Source: Bacteroidales bacterium (GTDB lineage Bacteria > Bacteroidota > Bacteroidia > Bacteroidales > F082). From it: a stretch of 64,000 nucleotides of DNA. Positions within the stretch are counted from its first letter, which is position 1, and each line of letters starts with the position of its first letter. The DNA lies in the NCBI GenBank assembly GCA_017477425.1, contig JAFUVT010000007.1:54481-118480 (forward strand), written 5' to 3'. The position numbers and the translations under genes are program-made. Positions 25,170-33,600 of the stretch are shown one piece after another. The notes below the pieces were generated by a model. It worked only from the letters and a program-made list of their open reading frames with translations. It was not told the origin of the DNA and did not search any database.

Positions 25170-25177
25170 CAAAGATA
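25170..25177 (-). promoter_or_regulatory. -7 promoter element for the AAA ATPase gene at 23943-25082
   Basis: TATCTTTG on the minus strand matches TAnnTTTG and lies immediately upstream of the 14-bp tandem repeats. Confidence 0.6.
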
Positions 25178-25230
25178 GATATTTTTGTCGAATTCCTATA
25201 AATATCCCAAGAATTTCTTCAAAAATTAGA

Positions 25231-25258
25231 GAAAAGCCGACATCAATGCCGGCTTTTC
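25231..25258. terminator. Terminator-type hairpin after the feo operon
   Basis: AAAAGCCG pairs with CGGCTTTT, with A and T runs on both sides, so it can work in either direction. It sits 18 bases beyond the end of the FeoB-associated gene (25277). Confidence 0.75.
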
Positions 25259-25276
25259 GTTTTTGACAATCAATGC

Positions 25277-25447
25277 CTATCTTTTCATCGGGCAATTCGC
25301 CGAGCAATTTGCACAGCCACTGCAATTCGTTGATTTTTTGCTGTTACCGTCACAAGAACAACCGCCTTTGCCCATCCGCAGGATGCGGATGGCGACAATG
25401 ACGAGGGCCAACACCACTAACAACACTATGACAGTAGGCAGGTTCAT
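25277..25447 (-). CDS. FeoB-associated Cys-rich membrane protein
   Basis: A 56-residue protein: one membrane helix (VIVLLVVLALVIVAIRIL) followed by a short cytoplasmic tail with seven cysteines (GGCSCDG, NCSGCANCSANC). This is the usual layout of the FeoB-associated cysteine-rich family (PF12669), thought to help ferrous iron uptake. Its ATG overlaps the stop codon of feoB (ATGA), which couples their translation. The hairpin at 25231-25258 closes the operon. Confidence 0.9.
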   Translation of the reverse strand: MNLPTVIVLLVVLALVIVAIRILRMGKGGCSCDGNSKKSTNCSGCANCSANCPMKR

Positions 25448-27804
25448 GCGACGACGGCATTAGCGATGAGATAAGCAAACCAAGCGCAAATCCACGCGAT
25501 TACGCATTGGAAGGCGATGATGAACAGCATCCACTTGGTGCCCAACTCGCGGCGGATGGCGGCGATGGCGGCCACGCAAGGCGTGTAGAGCAGGCAGAAC
25601 ACCAGCATCGAGATGGAACTGACGGTGGTGAACAGTGGCATGGCGTTGAGCACTTCAAGGGTGGCCACGACGCTCTCCTTGGCCATGAAGCCGCTGATGA
25701 GCGCAGTGACGACCTGCCAGCTGCCCAAACCGATGGGACGGAACACAGGCGCAATCCAGCCGGCCACGCTCGCCAGCATGCTGCCTTCGCCGTTTTCCAC
25801 CATGTTGAAATGGAAATCGAAGGTCTGCAGGAACCAGATGACCAGAGTGGCCAAGAAGATGACCGTGAAGGCGCGTTGCACGAAGTCCTTGGTCTTGTCC
25901 CACAAGAGGTGGGCGACGTTTTTGGCGCCTGGCATGCGGTAGTTGGGCAACTCCATGACGAAGGGGGCCACATCGCCCTTGTCGCCGAACCATTTGGTGA
26001 ACAGCGCGGTGACGATGCCGACGAAGATGCCCAACAGATAGAGGCAAATCAGCACCAAGCCGCCATGGCCAGGGAAGAAATAGCTCGTGAAGAAGCCGTA
26101 GATCGGGATTTTGGCCGAACAACTCATGAATGGCGTCAACAGGATGGTGCGCCAACGGTCGTGAGTGGAATGCAGGGTGCGCGTGGCCATCACGGCGGGC
26201 ACGGTGCAGCCAAAGCCGATGAGCATGGGCACGATGCTGTGGCCGGTGAGACCGAGCTTACGCAAGAAGCTGTCGCTGACGAAGGCCACGCGGGCCATAT
26301 AGCCGCTGTCCTCCAACAGACTGAGGAAGAAGAACAGCAGGATGATGATAGGCACAAAACTCAACACGCTGCCCACGCCACCGAAGATGCCGTCGACAAC
26401 GAGCGACTGTACAGCTGGACTGACATTCCAGTTGGCCAAGGCGTTGCCCGTCACTCCTGCGAGCCACGAGATGCCTTGGTCGAGCCAGTCCTGCAAAGGC
26501 GCACCGAGGGCGTCAATGCTGAGCCAGATGATGCCCACCATGACGAGGATGAAGATCGGGATGGCGGTCCATTTGCCGGTCAGGATCTTGTCGATTTTGC
26601 GGCTGCGGCGGTATTCCTTGCTTTCCTTGGGCTTTACCACCGTCTTGTCGCACAGCTTCTTGATGAAGGCAAAACGCATCTCAGCCATGGCCGCAGCGCG
26701 GTCGAGGCCGCGTTCCTCTTCCATCTGCAGGATGAGGTGTTCGAGGGTCTCTTTCTCGTTTTGCGAGAGTTTCAAGGCTTCCATCACGACGGAGTCGCCT
26801 TCGATGAGTTTGGAGGCAGCAAAACGCACGGGGATGTCGGCACGCTGGGCGTGGTCTTCGATGAGGTGCATGATGCTGTGAAGGCAACGGTGCACGGCGC
26901 CGCCGTGGTCGTCCTTGTCGCAAAAGTCCTGTCGCACAGGAGCCTCCTGATACTTGGCGATGTGGATGGCGTGATCGACAAGCTCGTTGATACCCTCGTT
27001 CTTGGCAGCCGAGATGGGCACCACGGGCAGACCTAGGATCTGTTCCATCTCGTTCACCAGGATGCTGCCGCCGTTGTTGCGCACCTCGTCCATCATGTTG
27101 AGGGCCAGCACCATGGGCGTCCCCAGCTCCATGAGTTGCATGGTGAGGTAGAGGTTGCGCTCGATGTTGTTGGCATCCACGATGTTGATGATGCCCTTGG
27201 GCTTCTCCTTCATGATGAACTCGCGAGAAACGATCTCCTCGGAGGTGTAAGGCGACAGCGAGTAGATGCCCGGTAGGTCGGTGACAGAGGTCTCGGGATG
27301 TCCTTTGATGACGCCGTCTTTGCGGTCGACGGTGACGCCGGGGAAGTTGCCCACATGTTGGTTGGCGCCCGTCAGCTGGTTGAAGAGGGTGGTCTTGCCG
27401 CAGTTCTGCTGTCCGGCGAGGGCAAAGGTGAGCTTGGTGCCTTTGGGAAGCGGTGTCTCGTGGGTCTTGTCATGGTAAATGCCTGCCTCACCCAAGCCCG
27501 GGTGGGCGTTATGGTCGGGGAGGGAAGTGATATACAGTTGGTCGAGGTTGCTGTCTTTTTCTTCGCTTTGACTGTCGTCGCAGGCCTCCACTTCGATGAG
27601 GGCGGCATCGGCTTTGCGAAGGGTGAGGGCATAGCCATGGATCATCACTTCCATCGGGTCGCCTAGGGGCGCGTATTTCACGATCTTGATGAACGCATCG
27701 GGGATAAGGCCCATGTCGAGGAAGTGCTGGCGGCGTTGGCCTTCGCCTTCCACGGCCTTGATGCGGGCGGATTGACCGACTTCAAGTTTATCGAGGGTTG
27801 TCAT
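25444..27804 (-). CDS. feoB: FeoA-FeoB fusion ferrous iron transporter
   Basis: A 786-residue fusion. Residues 1-75 are FeoA (an SH3-like domain: HFLDMGLIPDAFIKIVKYAP). A G domain follows from about residue 105, with G1 AGQQNCGKTT, GNFPGVTV, the G3 motif DLPGIYSLSPYTSEE and G4 ALNMMDE. The membrane part has two Gate motifs (VLSFVPIIILLFFFLSLLED and FMAKESVVATLEVL) and about eight to ten helices. It imports Fe2+ across the inner membrane with GTP hydrolysis. The FeoA-FeoB fusion is normal in Bacteroidota. A TAnnTTTG element lies 24 bases upstream; no iron box was identified. Confidence 0.95.
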   Translation of the reverse strand: MTTLDKLEVGQSARIKAVEGEGQRRQHFLDMGLIPDAFIKIVKYAPLGDPMEVMIHGYALTLRKADAALIEVEACDDSQSEEKDSNLDQLYITSLPDHNAHPGLGEAGIYHDKTHETPLPKGTKLTFALAGQQNCGKTTLFNQLTGANQHVGNFPGVTVDRKDGVIKGHPETSVTDLPGIYSLSPYTSEEIVSREFIMKEKPKGIINIVDANNIERNLYLTMQLMELGTPMVLALNMMDEVRNNGGSILVNEMEQILGLPVVPISAAKNEGINELVDHAIHIAKYQEAPVRQDFCDKDDHGGAVHRCLHSIMHLIEDHAQRADIPVRFAASKLIEGDSVVMEALKLSQNEKETLEHLILQMEEERGLDRAAAMAEMRFAFIKKLCDKTVVKPKESKEYRRSRKIDKILTGKWTAIPIFILVMVGIIWLSIDALGAPLQDWLDQGISWLAGVTGNALANWNVSPAVQSLVVDGIFGGVGSVLSFVPIIILLFFFLSLLEDSGYMARVAFVSDSFLRKLGLTGHSIVPMLIGFGCTVPAVMATRTLHSTHDRWRTILLTPFMSCSAKIPIYGFFTSYFFPGHGGLVLICLYLLGIFVGIVTALFTKWFGDKGDVAPFVMELPNYRMPGAKNVAHLLWDKTKDFVQRAFTVIFLATLVIWFLQTFDFHFNMVENGEGSMLASVAGWIAPVFRPIGLGSWQVVTALISGFMAKESVVATLEVLNAMPLFTTVSSISMLVFCLLYTPCVAAIAAIRRELGTKWMLFIIAFQCVIAWICAWFAYLIANAVVA

Positions 27805-27827
27805 TTCGTTCTGGTGTTTTCAACCTG

Positions 27828-27835
27828 CAAAAATA
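27828..27835 (-). promoter_or_regulatory. -7 promoter element for feoAB
   Basis: TATTTTTG on the minus strand, 24 bases upstream of the feoB start. Confidence 0.55.
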
Positions 27836-27939
27836 CGGCTTTTAGTGCGTTGTTGGCTTCATTATTTATAAGGTTTATGCAAGAATTTTATCATCATTTA
27901 TGATGAGAAAAACGGAATAGCTCTATTTTCAAAAAATTG

Positions 27940-27947
27940 TATTTTTG
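27940..27947 (+). promoter_or_regulatory. -7 promoter element for the histidine kinase gene
   Basis: TATTTTTG matches TAnnTTTG. The start at 27969 is 22 bases downstream. The element shows that an apparent TTG start at 27945 would lie within the promoter and is not real. Confidence 0.6.
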
Positions 27948-27968
27948 CACCGATATTTCGATGCTGCT

Positions 27969-29810
27969 ATGATTCATGTTTTGCTCTTCGTGTTGTGTTT
28001 TGTGGGTCATGACAACCTGATTGATGACCACGCTGACCCTGATTCCGTCAAGGCGGAGCTCATCCGTTATCTGGAAGAGGACGACTTCAACAAGACCGTG
28101 GGGTATGCCAAGGCGGCCGTGGAGTACTACCGCAGCCGCAACGACCTCGTGGACATGGCAGGCTGCTACATGACTTTGGGCAACGCCTACCAGCGCATGG
28201 GACAATACGAGGAGGCCATCCGCAACTACAACCTTTGCAGCGAAACGATGGACCAAATTGGTGGCCCGATGGCTAAGGTCAACAAACGGTATGTGCTCAA
28301 CAACATGGCTGTGATGTACCTCGAAATGGGGGAATACGATCAGGCCGAGTCGATGTGGAACCGGTGTATCGCTTCGGTCAATGACGACGACCCAGGATTT
28401 TTGCCGCAATACAACCAAGACTCGCTCCGCTGCCTCGACTTGGCCACCTACTACCAAAACCTTGCCGAGGTGCGGTTGGCGCAGGCCGACAGCGATGACC
28501 CAAACCAACAGGAAAAGATCGGCGAGGCCATCCGCTTTTTGGAGCAGTCGCTCGACTATTCGGAACGCTATGGCGCCGAACCCAACAAGATTGTCGGTCG
28601 GTTGACGGGTTTGGCGAAGGCCTATTTTGAGGCAGGCCGCACCGACGACGCCAACCATAACTTGGATACTGCGTTGCAGCTGGCCACCACCCTCAACGAC
28701 CCTTATATGCTCGCCGCCATCCACCTGCTGAAAGGCGATGTGAAGCTGAAACTTGGCCAAAACGAAAACGCAGAAAGAGCGTATCTTGACGCACTCTCTT
28801 TGGCCCAGGAGAACCACTTTGGCGAGTTTGAGATGGAGGCGCTAAGCGGTGCCTACGAATCCACCAAAGACAGCCAACCTAAACGGGCTTTAGCCTACTT
28901 CACCCAAAACGTCGCCCTCAAAGACTCCATTTACAATAAGGAGCAACAAGCCCTCATCCGCGACTTCGAGGTGCAATACAAGATGGAGGAGAAAGAGCAT
29001 GAATTGACCTTGCAACGTGAGAAAAACCGTCAAGGCAAACGTTTGCTGGCGTTGTCGGCGACAGTGGCTCTCTTGCTGTTGGTGTTGTTGGGCGTCGTGC
29101 TGGTCGTTTTGCGTCAGCGCAAACGGCGCAACGCCCTGAAGGACCATTTGCTATTTGTCGTTGCACATGATATCAAGACGCCGGTGCAGACACAATCCCA
29201 GCTGCTTGAGATGACCCATGAACACATCGACGAGATGACCATGCCCGAAATGAAGGAGAACCTGCAAGCCCTGAAGGTTTCGGCAGACGACCTGAACGAG
29301 AAGCTGCAAAACATCATCTATTGGGTGAAATGTGAGATGGGCAAGGCCGAAAACCCGCCCAAACGCTTCGTGTTACGTGACTTGGCAGACGAAGTGGTTG
29401 GCGAAATGACTTCACATATTCAGATGAAGTCGTTGACCGTTGTCAACACGATTCCGGCCGAATGGGCGTGCCTCGACGATGACAATATCGTGAGGATGGT
29501 GCTGCAAAATCTCTTGTCTAATGCGGTGAAATTCTCGTGGCCCAACGGCGAGATCAAGATCAGTGCCAACGAAGCATCAGGGAGCTATTGGATTGCAGTG
29601 AGCGACAAGGGTATGGGCATCCCGAAGGACAAGTTGCAACGATTGTTCAATGATGTGGTCACCAACAGCGACGGCACCATTGGAGAGATGGGTACGGGCA
29701 TCGGCCTCTTCGTCACCAAGCAATTAATGGAACGCAATGGCGGCAAGGTTAAGTTGGAAAGCGAAGAGGGACGAGGCACCACAGTTAGTTTCACTGTCAA
29801 AAAAGCGTAA
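27969..29810 (+). CDS. TPR-containing membrane sensor histidine kinase
   Basis: A 613-residue protein from the ATG at 27969: a short signal sequence, a periplasmic TPR sensor (about residues 35-340, e.g. AGCYMTLGNAYQRMGQYEEA), a short coiled coil, one membrane helix (LLALSATVALLLLVLLGVVL, about 355-380), and the kinase core. The phosphorylated histidine is His400 in VVAHDIKTP. The N box LQNLLSNAVKFS, G1 VSDKGMGIP and G2 GTGIGLFVTKQ boxes are intact. It is followed five bases later by a LuxR-type response regulator, forming a two-component pair. The signal sensed is unknown. Confidence 0.9.
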   Translation: MIHVLLFVLCFVGHDNLIDDHADPDSVKAELIRYLEEDDFNKTVGYAKAAVEYYRSRNDLVDMAGCYMTLGNAYQRMGQYEEAIRNYNLCSETMDQIGGPMAKVNKRYVLNNMAVMYLEMGEYDQAESMWNRCIASVNDDDPGFLPQYNQDSLRCLDLATYYQNLAEVRLAQADSDDPNQQEKIGEAIRFLEQSLDYSERYGAEPNKIVGRLTGLAKAYFEAGRTDDANHNLDTALQLATTLNDPYMLAAIHLLKGDVKLKLGQNENAERAYLDALSLAQENHFGEFEMEALSGAYESTKDSQPKRALAYFTQNVALKDSIYNKEQQALIRDFEVQYKMEEKEHELTLQREKNRQGKRLLALSATVALLLLVLLGVVLVVLRQRKRRNALKDHLLFVVAHDIKTPVQTQSQLLEMTHEHIDEMTMPEMKENLQALKVSADDLNEKLQNIIYWVKCEMGKAENPPKRFVLRDLADEVVGEMTSHIQMKSLTVVNTIPAEWACLDDDNIVRMVLQNLLSNAVKFSWPNGEIKISANEASGSYWIAVSDKGMGIPKDKLQRLFNDVVTNSDGTIGEMGTGIGLFVTKQLMERNGGKVKLESEEGRGTTVSFTVKKA

Positions 29811-29815
29811 AGAAA

Positions 29816-30427
29816 ATGGCTAACAAACGGAAAATCAATATTATGATAGTGGACGACCACCCGATTTTTCGTGTTGGTTTGAAGATGACGTTGCGGTATT
29901 CAGGCATTGCCTTCCAAGTGGTGTCGGAGACAGAGAATGTGATGCAATCCACAGAATACTTGAAAACCAATGGCCACGAACTCGACCTGCTCCTGCTCGA
30001 TTTTTTCCTAACCGATGGCACGGCCTTCGATGTGCTCGATGCGGTTGAATTGTACTGTCCCTCGGTAAAGGTGTTGTTGCTTTCGGGCGAGGTGTTGCCC
30101 CCTAAGGTGATGGCGCAAATACGTGACCGCATAGACGGCTTTATCGGCAAGAACGTGAAGCCTGATGAGATGAAGCAACGCATTGATATGCTTTTCGGGA
30201 CAACTCTCGAGGCCGTCTCAGCCCCAGTTTCCGAAGAACTTTCTGATCGCGAGAAAGAGATTATCAAGCTGTGTGCCCAGGGCTTGACCGCAAAAGAGAT
30301 AGGGGAGAAGCTGCACATCGGCAAACGCACCGTTGAGACCCACAAGGAACGCATCTTCCTCAAACTCGGACTGAAGTCCACGAAAGAATTGATCAACTAT
30401 GCCGTCCGCCATGGGTTGACGGAGTGA
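29816..30427 (+). CDS. NarL/LuxR-type response regulator
   Basis: A 203-residue protein with a receiver domain (acidic pocket IVDDHP, phospho-acceptor Asp62 in LLLLDFFLTDG, and a lysine-equivalent region GFIGKNVKP) and a C-terminal LuxR helix-turn-helix (LSDREKEIIKLCAQGLTAKE ... VETHKERIFLKLGLKS). It is the partner of the histidine kinase just upstream. Two inverted repeats containing TTCCGT and ACGGAA lie just after it, upstream of a giant surface-protein gene, and are candidate binding sites for this regulator. Confidence 0.92.
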   Translation: MANKRKINIMIVDDHPIFRVGLKMTLRYSGIAFQVVSETENVMQSTEYLKTNGHELDLLLLDFFLTDGTAFDVLDAVELYCPSVKVLLLSGEVLPPKVMAQIRDRIDGFIGKNVKPDEMKQRIDMLFGTTLEAVSAPVSEELSDREKEIIKLCAQGLTAKEIGEKLHIGKRTVETHKERIFLKLGLKSTKELINYAVRHGLTE

Positions 30428-30470
30428 GTGACATTCGAAAATCTTCATTTTTGATACAGAGACCATGCAA

Positions 30471-30490
30471 ATTCCGTATTAATACGGAAT
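30471..30490. promoter_or_regulatory. Perfect 20-bp palindrome, candidate operator 1
   Basis: ATTCCGTATTAATACGGAAT is a perfect palindrome with TTCCGT/ACGGAA half-sites six bases apart. It lies 44 bases after the response-regulator stop codon. Confidence 0.6.
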
Positions 30491-30541
30491 GGTAGTCGGA
30501 TTTTTGTTTTGATTTTTGCAAATTGAAATAATGGACGCGAG

Positions 30542-30557
30542 TTCCGTTTCCACGGAA
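30542..30557. promoter_or_regulatory. Inverted repeat, candidate operator 2
   Basis: TTCCGTTTCCACGGAA has the same TTCCGT/ACGGAA half-sites as operator 1 but four bases apart. It is 71 bases downstream of it and about 87 bases before the giant gene's ATG. Confidence 0.55.
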
Positions 30558-30566
30558 TGAAGGCGA

Positions 30567-30609
30567 GACGCGGGACGCGAGTCGTTATCCTTGTCTCGTG
30601 TCCCGTGTC
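30567..30609. other. Imperfect 15-bp stem-loop upstream of the giant surface-protein gene
   Basis: GACGCGGGACGCGAG pairs with CTCGTGTCCCGTGTC through 13 Watson-Crick pairs and two G-T pairs around a 13-base loop. It would lie in the leader of the gene starting at 30644. Confidence 0.5.
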
Positions 30610-30643
30610 AGTAGCTTACACAACAATCAAAACACATAACACT

Positions 30644-33600
30644 ATGAAGAAAAAGTTTACGTTTCTGCTGGCAGCCTTGGTGCTGCTCGGCGGCTTGGTC
30701 GGCCCGATGGGGAAGGCCAAGGGACAGTCGATTACATTTACTAACCTAACAGAGCCTAGTTTGAGTTTCAGCTATGGCGTTGGCAATGAGGCCCCTGAGG
30801 GACAATATGTCTATGTCAGTTGCGCCAACCTTGGTGAAGGCAACGATGTGACCGTCAGCTTGGGTCAAGGCCAAGACAGCCACTTCGAGCTGTGGGACTC
30901 GGAATCAAGCCAAAGCTCATGGATCAACCTTACCCAATTCACGGCCACCAATACCGATCCATATTGGTTTGGATTCGGTTTCCTCGTTCGCCTGAAGCCA
31001 GGCTATGAGCAAGACAGCGAACACTCGGATGTCGTCAACCTTACGGCGACAGTAAATGGAAGCACCGTTTCGGCCTCCATCACGCTTACGGGAACGGTGA
31101 CGGCAACAACCTACAACATCGAGTTTGACTATGGCCTCAATCCTCACGGTTGGGTGGCCGTTTACCCTTCACATGATGTCGTGGCAGGGGAAAACGTTTA
31201 CATGGATGTGCATCCAACCTCTGGCTATCGCTTTCAATCCTTTACTTTCTATAGGAAAAGCAACCATGAGGTAGTGAATAGTGAAGATGTTTCTTTTTAT
31301 GATTTAAGCGATTATCTGTATGCAGATCACGAGTATACTTTCATGATGCCCGCCTACGATCTGCTGATTGAAGCATCGTTTGTGCCCAACAGTTCACTGC
31401 CTACACCTACCATCATGGTAGGAACCACTCCGATGGCGTTCTACAACGGCTACGGCGACCCCGACCCCGAAGGGAATTTTTTATGGTTTGGCGTCCAAAA
31501 TCCTGGCAACAATTCGGCCATTTGGGCTGAAGTGAACTCAACCGACTTCGAGCTTTGCCAAGTCACCGACCCGGATGCCATCACTTGGAACGGGCAATAC
31601 GTTGGCGTTCAAAGCACGGACGCCAGTTATTTCGGCTTCACTTTGGGCGTGCGCCTGAAGCCCGGCTTGGAACGTGGCACCTACAGCGGCGTCCTCACGT
31701 TAGGCGCCGAACGCGCTACCGATGTGGTCATCAACCTGACGGGAACGGTGACGGATCCGACTTATCACATTACCATCATGGAAGAAACCGGAGGTTATGC
31801 CGTGTGCTATCAAGGCTATGACCACACCGCAGGCACCGAGGTCACTCTGGCGACGCAACTCAGCTCAGGCTATGTTGGCACTGGCGTTTGGACCGTGTTC
31901 AAGGAAGAAGATGGCGAATGGGTGGCCGACAACTCCGTGGAAATCATCGGCAATAGTTTCATCATGCCTGCCTACGATATCAAGATACAACCTCATTTCA
32001 GGTCAGAGACCGAGCCTTGCATCGTGGTGGGTGATTATTATATTACCCTTTCCCAGTCGGTGGCTGAAGGTTTCCGCATGACGGGTGCGATTTGTCACAA
32101 TTTCACCCCGCAAGGCGGCATCACTGTCAAGCAATATACGGACGCAACTTGTCAAGTAGAGCAAACTACTCGTTGGCTGACCATAACCACGGATTGGAAT
32201 GGTACTGGATACTTTTTGTTAGTCCATTATGAGACAATCAATACAAGTCCGGAGAATCGCACGACTTATGCGCGAATCGAAGGGGTAACAGCTGAAGGCG
32301 ATAACGTTTATTCTGATCCTATCGAAATCACCCAGTTGGGCAGGGCCTCCATCAGCTTTGGCGAAAACAACCAATTGAGTCTTGCCTGGGAGGGCCAAAG
32401 CGGCACCATCCCGTTGGTTTGCCACAACTTGTCGGGCGTCCACCATTGGAAGGTGAAAACCCCTGACGGCGGTTGCGAACTCAACTTCAGATGGCTTACG
32501 CTCAATTTCGTGGAAACTAACGATGGCTACGAGATCCATTACAACTGCCAAGGCAATTCTTTGGCCGTTGGGCGTACCGTATGCCTTTCCGTTTGGGCCT
32601 ACGATGCCAACGGCAACGTCATGGGAGCATCCGAGAATTGGCTTGATGGCGACTACCTGACCATCCACCAAGACCCCGAAACGCTCATCTCCACCACGCG
32701 CGACGTGTATAGTTTCGACGCAACTGGCGCTACGCAAGTCTACACCTGTCCGCCCGAGGGAAGCAGCTTCACTGTTGTTTCAAACCAAACAGGGTCTTTT
32801 GACTATAATACAATTTATTCTCCTAACTATCCTAATGAGGCCAATTACATTGAGCTTCAACTGAGCGGCTATGTCGACCACGCCATCAAGGGTATCAAGC
32901 TGGATATGATGCCGGGCGAAACTGCTTGGGGCATGGTGCAGGTTTACGTGGGAGATTTGAACGAACAACTTTACTATGATTTGGCCCACGTCGACAATGG
33001 TACCCTCAGATCGTGGCCCAACGTGACCTACAGCGACGAGTGTTATGTTGACCTCGATGTCGAGATGAACGGAGTCGATGCCGATTATGTCATCGGATCG
33101 GGTGACGTGCTGAAGATTCGCATCACCTCGACGGGTGGAACGCTTTATTGCCAAGGCGTCACGGTTGATTATGTGGGAGCGCCGAGCTATGTGACTGAAA
33201 AATGGTATGAGACCGACTTGGAGGACATTCTCCCTGGCGATGAGTTTGTCATTGCTGGATATTATGTTTTCCATTGGTATGGCATGGACAACACCAATGG
33301 CAAGGCTATTCCGCTACACCTTAGTCCAAGCAACGAATCGGTATTGTTAGGCATTGAATCTGGTTCTTCAGCGGATTTCAACAGCGTAAAATGGACTTTT
33401 GATCGCTATCAAGGCAAATACCTCTTCAAGCCTGTTGGCACTACGGGCCAATACTTGAAGTGCTCCACTTCGGGGGATGTGACCATTGGAACAGGCCCCG
33501 ACAATCGTGGTTTCGAATGGTCGCCCCGCCCCATGTTCAACGACTACTATTACCTCTACTGCAACGGCTACTATTTGGTCATTGACGAAAACGGCGATTA

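Noticed and set aside
25507..27036. Open frame of 509 codons antisense to feoB
   Set aside because: Composition is dominated by H, E, D, A and G with no recognisable motif, while feoB on the minus strand has a complete G domain and membrane segments.
27894..28817. Minus-strand frame of 307 codons opposite the histidine kinase TPR region
   Set aside because: It covers the kinase gene's promoter and sensor region and has no recognisable domain.
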